From an uncultured Clostridia bacterium (GTDB lineage: Bacteria; Bacillota; Clostridia; Christensenellales; UBA1242): DNA of 64,000 bases. Made by a program: the position numbers and the translations under genes. Every line of letters starts with the position of its first letter. Positions within the stretch are counted from its first letter, which is position 1. The notes under the pieces were generated by a model that saw only the letters and a list, made by a program, of their open reading frames with translations, was not told the origin of the DNA and did not search any database. Of this stretch, positions 57,573 to 64,000 are shown in pieces. Location of the stretch: positions 47,780-111,779 of the forward strand of contig CAKVHI010000005.1 in the NCBI GenBank assembly GCA_934747965.1, given 5' to 3'.

Positions 57573-59357
57573 ATGTGTGGGATAGTAGGTTTTATTGGGA
57601 AAGGTAATGTTAAGGAAAATTTAATAAGTTTACTGAAAGATGTTGAATATAGGGGATATGATTCTGCGGGCATTGCTTATGTTAAGAATAATAAAATAGA
57701 AGTTATCAAAAGTGTTGGGGCAGTTAAAAATTTAGAGAAAAAATTAGGAAAACCTATTTTTGAAACTTGTGGTATTGCTCACACAAGGTGGGCAACACAT
57801 GGGAAAGTGAATGTTGTTAACGCTCATCCTCATATTAGTCAAGACCGAAATTGGGCAGTCGTACATAATGGAATAATAGAAAATTATTTAATTTATAGAA
57901 ATCAATTAAAAAAACAAGGCGTAAAATTTGCGACAGAAACGGATACTGAAGTTATTGCTCAAATGCTAGGGATGAGTGAATTAGAAGGTATTTATGCATT
58001 AAAAGATGTGTGTGGAAAGTTAGACGGAAGTTATGCAGTTGCAGCAATTAACAAAAACTGTAAAGAAATTTTTGTTGCAAAAAACAAAAGTCCACTTTAT
58101 GTTGGAATTTCAAATTCTGGCACTTATATTGCAAGTGATCCGATTTGTTTTTGTGATAAATGTAATAAATACTTTAAACTTAATGACCAAGAATTTGGTA
58201 AAATAACAAGCAAAAGCATAGAATTATATGACAAGAATTTAAACAAAATTAAACGCAAACCCATTGAAATTAATTTTCACAAAGAAGATGCTAATTTAGG
58301 TGCTTTTGAACATTTTATGCAAAAAGAAATATTACAAGTTCCTAATGTTTTGCAAAAAATTGCACAAGTTTATTCTGAAACTAAAATTTTTGAAAAAATG
58401 AATGACATTTTCTTGAAAAAGATTAACAAAGTTGTATTGATTGGTTGTGGTACTGCCTATCATGCAAGCCTTATGGGTGCAAAATTTATAGAAAAATATG
58501 CCAAAATAGAAGCAATAGCACATATTTCTAGTGAATTTAGATATACTGACCCAATCATTGATGATCGTACTTTGGCTATATTCGTAAGTCAAAGTGGGGA
58601 AACTGCAGATACACTTGGTGCTTTAGATTTGGTAAAGACAAAAGGTGCTTGTTGTGTTGCCCTTACAAATGTTTTGCATAGCACACTTGCAAGTCAATGT
58701 GAGTATATTTTTCCAGTGTGTGCAGGGGTAGAGCGTGCAGTTGCCTCAACAAAAGCCTATACAGCACAAATCACCATACTATATCTGTTTGCTCAATACT
58801 TAAACAAAGAAAAAAGTAAAAATAGTTTTGTAGCGTTAAAAAATATTAGAAAATTGATTTCTAATACTCGTGATTATATTAATCAAATAAAACTTCTATC
58901 AAAAGATTTAATCAAAGCGTCCAATATATTTTTTATTGGAAAAGATGTAGACTTTGTCACTGCAAAAGAGGCGAGTTTAAAACTAAAAGAAATAACTTAT
59001 ATAAATTCTCAAGCTTACCCTTCGGGAGAGTTAAAACATGGTTTTTTGGCGTTAGTTGACAGTCAAAGCATTTTATTTGTTATAGCCACGCAAAAAAAAT
59101 TATTAGATAAAACCTTAAACTCAGCACATGAAGCATATTCTCGAGGTGCCAAAGTAGTCGTAGTATCTCAACTAGATATTGATTATGAAAAATTTTTTGA
59201 TGATTTTGTGTTTATAAAACTAAAGGTTTTTGAAGATGAATTAATGCCAATTTCTTCTATTGAGTTTTTTCAATGGCTCGCCTACTATACAAGTGTATTA
59301 TTGGGTATTGATTCCGATAAACCTCGAAATCTTGCAAAAAGTGTAACAGTTGAATGA
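57573..59357 (+). CDS. glmS: Glucosamine-6-phosphate synthase (glutamine-hydrolysing)
   Basis: 594 residues. It makes glucosamine-6-phosphate from fructose-6-phosphate and glutamine, the first step to UDP-GlcNAc for peptidoglycan. Cys2 (MCGIVG) is the glutaminase nucleophile. Conserved residues include the RWATHG and HNGIIENY motifs in the N-terminal amidotransferase domain. Two SIS domains follow (VVLIGCGTAYHASLMG; SQSGETADTLGALD; AYPSGELKHG), and the C-terminal KPRNLAKSVTVE is characteristic. ATG 57573 follows AAGGTAG. The gene converges with the deacetylase, seven bases apart without a terminator. No glmS ribozyme is present upstream. Confidence 0.97.
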   Translation: MCGIVGFIGKGNVKENLISLLKDVEYRGYDSAGIAYVKNNKIEVIKSVGAVKNLEKKLGKPIFETCGIAHTRWATHGKVNVVNAHPHISQDRNWAVVHNGIIENYLIYRNQLKKQGVKFATETDTEVIAQMLGMSELEGIYALKDVCGKLDGSYAVAAINKNCKEIFVAKNKSPLYVGISNSGTYIASDPICFCDKCNKYFKLNDQEFGKITSKSIELYDKNLNKIKRKPIEINFHKEDANLGAFEHFMQKEILQVPNVLQKIAQVYSETKIFEKMNDIFLKKINKVVLIGCGTAYHASLMGAKFIEKYAKIEAIAHISSEFRYTDPIIDDRTLAIFVSQSGETADTLGALDLVKTKGACCVALTNVLHSTLASQCEYIFPVCAGVERAVASTKAYTAQITILYLFAQYLNKEKSKNSFVALKNIRKLISNTRDYINQIKLLSKDLIKASNIFFIGKDVDFVTAKEASLKLKEITYINSQAYPSGELKHGFLALVDSQSILFVIATQKKLLDKTLNSAHEAYSRGAKVVVVSQLDIDYEKFFDDFVFIKLKVFEDELMPISSIEFFQWLAYYTSVLLGIDSDKPRNLAKSVTVE

Positions 59358-59364
59358 AAATATC

Positions 59365-60396
59365 TTATGCTCTTTGAGCGTAATCATAAATTTTTGTAGT
59401 GTCAACAATGGGTAAAAGTTGTTTACGATATTTCAACATACTTCCGCCATCAAGCACATGTCGTTTAAGATAAAGACAATCGTTTATAAACATTTCTTGT
59501 TTGCTTGTTCCAACGCACAAAAATATATTAAACCCTGCATTTTTCAAAACATTTAATTTACTTTCATTTGTCGTAAATTTCCCGCAAGGGTAACTTAAAA
59601 TATTAGTTTCTCCAATAACCGGGATAATTTCATTAGTATATCTTTCAGTATCTTTTTTTAATGTTTCTAAACTAACATCGCCAACCTGAATATGTCCAAA
59701 TGTATGACTTGCAAAACGATAGCCTAGTTTTTTAAGAGCACAAATCAAAGGTTTAACTTTTTCTGTTTCAACCAAATAATTTGGGTTGTCATGATTTATT
59801 CTGTAACCTAATATTCCGTTGTAGCCAGTAGGGCAGATGATCCCTCGAGCACCTTTAAAACTGAAATCTGGATAAGTTTTTAAAAAATTTTCCAAAATTG
59901 GAATTGCTTCTTTATTATATTCAACTTGAATTTCATTATTAAGAGTAAAGGAAGCGATATTTCCGTTACTGTCCAATATAAGTTTATCGCTCATTCCTTT
60001 GTTTCGAGTGTCGAAACTCATGTCGTCAAAACTTAAAATGAATGGTTTTTTATTTTTTGGAAGATACAAATCTTTTTTATACACTTTTCCATCTATTGTT
60101 TTATAACAATCGTAAATATCAACCAAAACATAGTTATTTTTATACATTTCTTGCAAAAAACGCTCAAATTCGGTGTAAGTTACGCAATCTCTGTAAAAAT
60201 TATATCGATATTTATTTTGGCTGTTAAAAGCAAGGTCGGGGCGGTTTATGATTTGGTGCGTAAAAAAATTTTCTATGTTTCCTTCAAATTTATAAAAATT
60301 AAAATCTTTTAAAGGTAGACTTGATTTTATTGTGAAACCACCACAAATAGAAATAAAAAAAATAAAGAATAACAAAATTATAAATTTTCTTTTCAT
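59365..60396 (-). CDS. Polysaccharide deacetylase (NodB-like, CE4), intact active site
   Basis: 343 residues with an N-terminal signal or anchor (FIILLFFIFFISICGG), then a NodB-type domain. Metal-binding aspartates lie in LSFDDMSF (D124/D125). HTFGH supplies H231 and H235, and SYPCGK (268-273) is the substrate loop. It would remove acetyl groups from N-acetylglucosamine-type glycans, probably peptidoglycan or surface polysaccharide outside the membrane. The protein at 1836-3182 is a paralogue with these residues lost. It lies 41 bases after rluA on the same strand, so it may be the third gene of an operon from 62281. It ends next to glmS. Confidence 0.85.
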   Translation of the reverse strand: MKRKFIILLFFIFFISICGGFTIKSSLPLKDFNFYKFEGNIENFFTHQIINRPDLAFNSQNKYRYNFYRDCVTYTEFERFLQEMYKNNYVLVDIYDCYKTIDGKVYKKDLYLPKNKKPFILSFDDMSFDTRNKGMSDKLILDSNGNIASFTLNNEIQVEYNKEAIPILENFLKTYPDFSFKGARGIICPTGYNGILGYRINHDNPNYLVETEKVKPLICALKKLGYRFASHTFGHIQVGDVSLETLKKDTERYTNEIIPVIGETNILSYPCGKFTTNESKLNVLKNAGFNIFLCVGTSKQEMFINDCLYLKRHVLDGGSMLKYRKQLLPIVDTTKIYDYAQRA

Positions 60397-60437
60397 AATT
60401 TTATTATCTCTATTTTTAATTAAAATATGTGTTAAGA

Positions 60438-61286
60438 CTATGACTCTTTTAAGTTATCAAAGTAGGAAGAAATATCACTAAAATCAATTTCAAAAATTTT
60501 GTTATTCAAATACTCTAAATTTTTACCTAGATTTGTAAGCTCAAGTTTGTAGCATCTTAAAATTTGGTTTTTTAGATTTAATTTTTTATTTTCAATAAAA
60601 TTACCATATTTTTCATCACCCAAAACAAACAAGTTATGAAACGCAAGGTGGGCTCTTATTTGATGAGTCCTTCCAGTTAATAAATCGACTTTAATCAAAC
60701 TATAACCATTTTGTTTCTTTAAACATTCAATCTTTGTTTTTACAATTTTAGAGTTTATAGTTTTGTTTGCATAAATTTTTACGAAATTATCAAATTTTTC
60801 AATGTAATCTTCAAAAATCATTTGATTTTCAGTAGGATAATTTTTGCATATTGTTATGTATGTTTTTTTAATGTTAGAATTTTTGAATGCAATATCTAAT
60901 TCATTTTTACTAGTTTCATTTTTTGCAATTAAAACAAGACCTTCTGTGTTAAAATCAAGCCTATGCACTGCAAAAAAATTAGGATTTATTAAATTTAACA
61001 AACTAATGTTTTTTGTTTCTGTTATAATTTCAAGTTTTTTAGGTTTGTTTACGATTATAATATTATCATCTTCATAAACTGTTTTTATGTCAAAAAAATA
61101 ATTTTCTTTGCAAAAAATTTCAATAATGTCCCCTTTTTTCACAAAAAAATCGCTGTTCACTTTTTTTCTATTAACTTTTATCTCTTTTTTACGAAATAAG
61201 GCTTGAATTTTATTAAATCCAAGCCCTTCAAAAATATTAAGATATTTTAAAATATTATCTTCTTTTTTCACGATTAATTTAAGCAT
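60438..61286 (-). CDS. RluA-family RNA pseudouridine synthase
   Basis: 282 residues: an N-terminal S4-like RNA-binding part (KYLNIFEGLGFNKIQALFRK), then the catalytic domain with HRLDFNTEGLVLIAKN (catalytic D111) and GRTHQIRAHLAFHNLFVLGD. It converts uridines in rRNA or tRNA to pseudouridine; the exact target (RluC, RluD or TruC-like) cannot be told. ATG 61286 overlaps the stop of the upstream gene in TAATG, so it should be translationally coupled. Confidence 0.93.
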   Translation of the reverse strand: MLKLIVKKEDNILKYLNIFEGLGFNKIQALFRKKEIKVNRKKVNSDFFVKKGDIIEIFCKENYFFDIKTVYEDDNIIIVNKPKKLEIITETKNISLLNLINPNFFAVHRLDFNTEGLVLIAKNETSKNELDIAFKNSNIKKTYITICKNYPTENQMIFEDYIEKFDNFVKIYANKTINSKIVKTKIECLKKQNGYSLIKVDLLTGRTHQIRAHLAFHNLFVLGDEKYGNFIENKKLNLKNQILRCYKLELTNLGKNLEYLNNKIFEIDFSDISSYFDNLKES

Positions 61287-62281
61287 TAAAAACCTTCTGG
61301 AATAAAATTAATTTCTTGATTAATAGCATTAAACACATAAGTTAAGGTATAACTTATTGGAATAGTTAAATTTATTAGCGGACTTGTAACTGGCACTTCT
61401 CCAACATCCTGGCTTGTAATCCCAAGTAAATTTCCATTTGCATCAATGCAAGCAGTGAAAGTGCACCTTTTAAATTTGGGTTCGCCTAGTTGACATTTCC
61501 CAAGTGAAAAAGCGGTTGCCTTGGAGAAGTTTTTTGGTGCTTCAACTGCATCAAGTTCGGCTTGAACATAATAATATTGCACCTTACCATCTCTCTTTTT
61601 TGTTTTGAAATAAGAAATTTGTTTTATCGTTTGTTCATTAACTATCATCAAATTTTCAGCAATCAACTTCACATCCTCATCTATTTTATCTGATGGATAA
61701 AAATTAGAAGCAACAAGTTTGTCGTTGACATATTTTGTTGTGATAGATTCTATTGATTTTACAGTTTTATTTTCTTTAAGAATACGCTTTGCAAATTGTG
61801 TTTCTTCTTCCAAAATTTTCTGAAGGGCAGAAGAGTCTAGGTATCCAATTATTAATTCATTGTAGTATTTTTCTTCATTAAATTTAATCGCAGTGTTTGC
61901 AAATCTAACCTTTAAGGCAATATCCATAAATGTGGTGTTGATTTGACCGTTAATAGAAATATGAAAACTATTTGCTTCATAAAGTTTGTTATAAGCTGTG
62001 ATTAAAGCTGTTTTCCCGTCTGTGAAAAGTGGTATTGAAGGCTCTTCTTGATTATCATCTGTTGAGTTAAATAATCTTTCTTTTTCAACCGCTTTGTTGA
62101 CAGCGTTAACTTGGGCAAGGAGATTATTCATTTCTTGTTCTATTCTTTTGCTTTCTCCAACATTAATGAATGCAACACAAATAGCACAAAATAAATAAAT
62201 TCCACAAAAAACATAACAAAATATATCTAAAAATCGAGGATTTTTTAAAATTTCTACAAGTTTCTTTAATTTTTCTTTCAT
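61286..62281 (-). CDS. Hypothetical single-pass membrane protein
   Basis: 331 residues. A short basic cytoplasmic start, one membrane helix (about 20-42), a coiled-coil-like stretch KRIEQEMNNLLAQVNAVNKA, and an extracytoplasmic domain of about 250 residues with alternating strands (GQINTTFMDIALKVRFA, TAFSLGKCQLGEPKF). I do not recognise the domain. I chose ATG 62281: the in-frame ATG at 62299 lies inside the -10 box and could not be translated from this promoter. No ribosome site; predicted leader of two to three bases. Coupled to rluA. Confidence 0.75.
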   Translation of the reverse strand: MKEKLKKLVEILKNPRFLDIFCYVFCGIYLFCAICVAFINVGESKRIEQEMNNLLAQVNAVNKAVEKERLFNSTDDNQEEPSIPLFTDGKTALITAYNKLYEANSFHISINGQINTTFMDIALKVRFANTAIKFNEEKYYNELIIGYLDSSALQKILEEETQFAKRILKENKTVKSIESITTKYVNDKLVASNFYPSDKIDEDVKLIAENLMIVNEQTIKQISYFKTKKRDGKVQYYYVQAELDAVEAPKNFSKATAFSLGKCQLGEPKFKRCTFTACIDANGNLLGITSQDVGEVPVTSPLINLTIPISYTLTYVFNAINQEINFIPEGF

Positions 62282-62289
62282 GATGCAAA

Positions 62290-62318
62290 ATTTTAACATA
62301 TTTAATATGAATTGTCAA
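62290..62318 (-). promoter_or_regulatory. Promoter of the membrane protein-rluA operon (near-leaderless)
   Basis: Leftward TTGACA (62318-62313), 17 bases, TAAAAT (62295-62290) with a TG extension, eight bases, then ATG 62281. A consensus promoter. Confidence 0.85.
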
Positions 62319-62432
62319 GCATCAAGTTTTATAACAAACTAATTAATTGGCTATTATAAATATTAAATAAATGTGTGAAAACATATTTTTTATTTTCACT
62401 TTCTAAATGCAACTTTGTTTATTGAAAAAATT

Positions 62433-63209
62433 TTACTTTGTGTTTTGCAAAATATCAATCACATGAGAACTTGCACCAATAAGGTCTTTTCTTTCACAAA
62501 TACTTTCTTGATAACTAACAAAAACTTTAAATGTTTCTTCATTCATTTTGTTTAAATGTGGGCGAATGTAATCAGTTGCCCCGTCAACTCCAACAATTTT
62601 AAGTCGTTTAAGATTTGTTTTTTTATTTAATAGACTAATACTTTTTATGGTAGAAAACGAATATAAGTTTTTAATATTGTCAAAAATTTCAAAATTTTTT
62701 GAAATTTCTTTGTTTTTTATGGCGTCAATAATAAACCCTTCCACAAATCCGTGTGTGATAATTGCATAGTCGTTCAAAACATAAGCAACAAAAATTATGC
62801 CGTTTGGCTTTGTAACTCTTTTTGCTTCTAAAAGTGCTTTTATTTTTTCTTCTTCACTAAATAAGTGATACAGAGGACCAAGAAGTAAAGTAATGTCAAA
62901 ACTGTTGTCCGCAAACTTCTTTAAGTTTAGAGCATTCATTTGATAACTTTTAATTTTTTCATTTTTTTGTTGCAAAACTCTTAAGTTGTGCTTTACAAGC
63001 TCACAAGCGGTAACATCATATCCCATGTCGTATAAAGCAATAGAATAAGCCCCAGTGCCAGCCCCAACATCTAAAATCTTTGGATTGTCAAATTTTTCTA
63101 AATATTTTTTTATATATTTCATTGTGATAAAAAATTCAACTTGTCCGTGTCTAGTTTTAAGTCGTTTATCTTCATTAAATTTGTTATAGTATTTTTCAAT
63201 TTCATTCAT
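62433..63209 (-). CDS. SAM-dependent class I methyltransferase
   Basis: 258 residues. Motif I ILDVGAGTGAYS (45-56) binds S-adenosylmethionine, followed by the acidic end of strand 2 (TACELVKHNL) and FDITLLLGPLYHL, an UbiE/small-molecule-type motif. This layout fits methyltransferase domain 11/25 proteins acting on small molecules; the substrate is unknown. The start MNEIEKYYN (63209) is preferred over TTG 63227, which would put the -10 box inside the coding region. There is no ribosome site. A single gene diverging from dtd. Confidence 0.88.
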   Translation of the reverse strand: MNEIEKYYNKFNEDKRLKTRHGQVEFFITMKYIKKYLEKFDNPKILDVGAGTGAYSIALYDMGYDVTACELVKHNLRVLQQKNEKIKSYQMNALNLKKFADNSFDITLLLGPLYHLFSEEEKIKALLEAKRVTKPNGIIFVAYVLNDYAIITHGFVEGFIIDAIKNKEISKNFEIFDNIKNLYSFSTIKSISLLNKKTNLKRLKIVGVDGATDYIRPHLNKMNEETFKVFVSYQESICERKDLIGASSHVIDILQNTK

Positions 63210-63215
63210 GATTAT

Positions 63216-63244
63216 ATTATATAACAAAAGTTGATAGTATTCAA
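63216..63244 (-). promoter_or_regulatory. Methyltransferase promoter (leaderless configuration)
   Basis: Leftward TTGAAT (63244-63239), 17 bases, TATAAT (63221-63216), six bases ATAATC, then ATG 63209. Confidence 0.75.
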
Positions 63245-63249
63245 ATTCA

Positions 63250-63278
63250 TTGACAATGTTTGCAAAATTTGCTATAAA
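63250..63278 (+). promoter_or_regulatory. dtd promoter
   Basis: TTGACA (63250-63255), 17 bases, TATAAA (63273-63278), followed by AAAAAGGAA ten bases ahead of ATG 63304. It runs back to back with the methyltransferase promoter; the -35 boxes are five bases apart. Confidence 0.85.
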
Positions 63279-63303
63279 TTTTGTGTAAAAAGGAATTTAT
63301 TTT

Positions 63304-63750
63304 ATGCGTGCAGTTGTTCAAGTTGTTAAAAATGCAAAACTAAAATCTAATGGCAGTTTTTTTTCTGAAATTGGCAAAGGCTTTGTTGTTATGCTTGGCA
63401 TTAAAAATGATGACACTGAAAAAGATGTTGAATATTTAATGAATAAAATAGAAAAATTACGGGTTTTTAAGGATGAAAATGAAAAATTAAATTTATCTGT
63501 TAAAGATGTTAACGGAAGCGTCTTGCTTGTAAGTAATTTTACTTTATACGGCACAACGATTGGCTTTAACAGACCAAGTTTTATCAATTCGGCTCATCCC
63601 GAATTGTCATTGCCACTTTATAATAAAGCCGTTGAAATTTTAAGCAAAAATGTTTCTGTAAAAACTGGAGTTTTTAGAACAGAAATGGAAATTGAGGCAA
63701 CCTTGGATGGACCTTGCACTATTATTATTGACAGTGAGAAAACGATTTAG
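63304..63750 (+). CDS. dtd: D-aminoacyl-tRNA deacylase
   Basis: 148 residues matching DTD in length and layout. It hydrolyses D-amino acids (and Gly mischarged on tRNA-Ala) from tRNA, working as a dimer. SNFTLYG (77-83) is the variant of the usual SQFTLYG/A, FNRPSF (88-93) is present, and the C-terminal LDGPCTI (134-140) keeps the Gly-Pro of the chirality selector, although the usual Asn before DGP is Leu. The start follows AAAAAGGAA. The repeat element begins ten bases after the stop. Confidence 0.92.
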   Translation: MRAVVQVVKNAKLKSNGSFFSEIGKGFVVMLGIKNDDTEKDVEYLMNKIEKLRVFKDENEKLNLSVKDVNGSVLLVSNFTLYGTTIGFNRPSFINSAHPELSLPLYNKAVEILSKNVSVKTGVFRTEMEIEATLDGPCTIIIDSEKTI

Positions 63751-63760
63751 GTACCACAGT

Positions 63761-63833
63761 GTGCCACAGGCAATTTCATATTAAACTTAATTAAAATAAT
63801 AAAATAATTATAAAAAATCATGTAAAAACGCTT
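63761..63833. repeat. Dispersed repeat element, copy 2
   Basis: GTGCCACAGGCAATTT and ATATTAAA (63761-63785) match 23 of 25 bases of 56142-56166, and AAAAACGCTT (63824-63833) recurs 63 bases downstream, as in copy 1. Like copy 1 it starts just after a protein gene. Nothing coding is visible. Confidence 0.5.
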
Positions 63834-63878
63834 GACACAATAACCCTAAAAATGGCAGAATTTTTAATGGATAAAAGA

Positions 63879-63896
63879 GTTTGTGCTATCACAAAC
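63879..63896. repeat. Perfect short hairpin GTTTGTG-CTAT-CACAAAC
   Basis: Seven-base perfect arms with a four-base loop, 12 bases before the tandem repeat. There is no T run, so it is not a terminator. Part of the unexplained non-coding segment that ends the window. Confidence 0.6.
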
Positions 63897-63907
63897 TAAT
63901 ATAGAAA

Positions 63908-63955
63908 CGCACATGGTTAACCTCGCACATGGTTAACCTCGCACATGGTTAACCG
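63908..63955. repeat. Three 16-base tandem repeats containing GGTTAACC
   Basis: CGCACATGGTTAACCT occurs at 63908-63923 and 63924-63939, and with a final G at 63940-63955. Each unit contains the palindrome GGTTAACC, which appears once more at 63991-63998 (TGGTTAACCA). The array may continue past the window edge. The unit has no spacers, so this is not a CRISPR array. It could be a set of protein-binding sites or an element end. Confidence 0.8.
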
Positions 63956-64000
63956 AGCACTTAAGTCGAAGAATACACTTTAAAAAAACTGGTTAACCAA

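Noticed and set aside
62282..62299. Upstream ATG for the 331-residue membrane protein
   Set aside because: This ATG overlaps the -10 TAAAAT of a consensus promoter and could not be part of the transcript.
62375..62399. Hairpin GTGAAAA/TTTTCAC as methyltransferase terminator
   Set aside because: The stem is seven A/T-rich pairs without a good T tail on the leftward strand, too weak to call.
63908..64000. CRISPR array
   Set aside because: The 16-base units are directly adjacent without spacers and are palindromic; no cas gene is nearby.

Overview
The window is a single stretch of very AT-rich bacterial chromosome (I judge roughly 30% G+C by eye) using the standard bacterial code: TGG encodes Trp and TGA is a stop, for example at the end of glmS. 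A clear spoIIID homologue, a SpoIIQ-like M23 protein beside it, strong AGGAGG-type ribosome sites, TTGACA/TATAAT promoters and short hairpin-plus-T-run terminators point to an endospore-lineage Bacillota, most likely an uncultured gut-type Clostridia relative. The exact lineage cannot be settled from the sequence alone.

Layout. 1-9.7 kb: the start of ychF (cut by the window edge), a small MarR-type regulator facing tRNA-Gln(CUG), a polysaccharide-deacetylase homologue with all catalytic motifs eroded, a degenerate dehydrogenase-like protein, a small exported protein, a SpoIIQ-like M23 peptidase, acyl carrier protein, a membrane-anchored beta-rich surface protein, spoIIID, an unknown gene and a TtcA-like tRNA thiolase. 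9.8-39.4 kb: two giant tandem paralogous lipoproteins (6,263 and 3,514 residues) built of Ig-like and GLUG-type repeats; they fill about 46% of the window. 39.5-40.3 kb: a divergent pair, a SLOG-like protein and a Cro/CI-type regulator. 40.4-55.0 kb: the information-processing block rpoB-rpoC, two unknown/HicB-like genes and a glycosyltransferase, then rpsL-rpsG-fusA and a separately promoted tuf. 55.1-64 kb: an unknown coiled-coil gene, a short repeat element with a frameshifted small ORF, tRNA-Asn, a small membrane protein, glmS, an intact polysaccharide deacetylase, an RluA pseudouridine synthase, an unknown membrane protein, a methyltransferase, dtd, and an unfinished palindromic tandem repeat at the right edge.

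How the genes fit together. Housekeeping genes have canonical promoters, long leaders and strong ribosome sites. Envelope functions recur: giant lipoproteins, a surface protein, two deacetylase paralogues, GlmS (UDP-GlcNAc supply), an M23 peptidase and a glycosyltransferase. The most unusual regulatory theme is that at least seven stand-alone genes begin 5-8 bases downstream of a well-formed -10 box with no ribosome-binding site, which predicts leaderless mRNAs. In four of them (the MarR-type gene, the glycosyltransferase, the 331-residue membrane protein and the methyltransferase) the longest-ORF start lies on or upstream of the -10 box and cannot be right.

No CRISPR array, IS element, integrase, rRNA gene or known riboswitch was recognised. 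The most promising unexplained items are the giant lipoprotein pair, the dead/live deacetylase pair, the leaderless promoter architecture, and the repeat elements at 56.1 kb and 63.8-64.0 kb.
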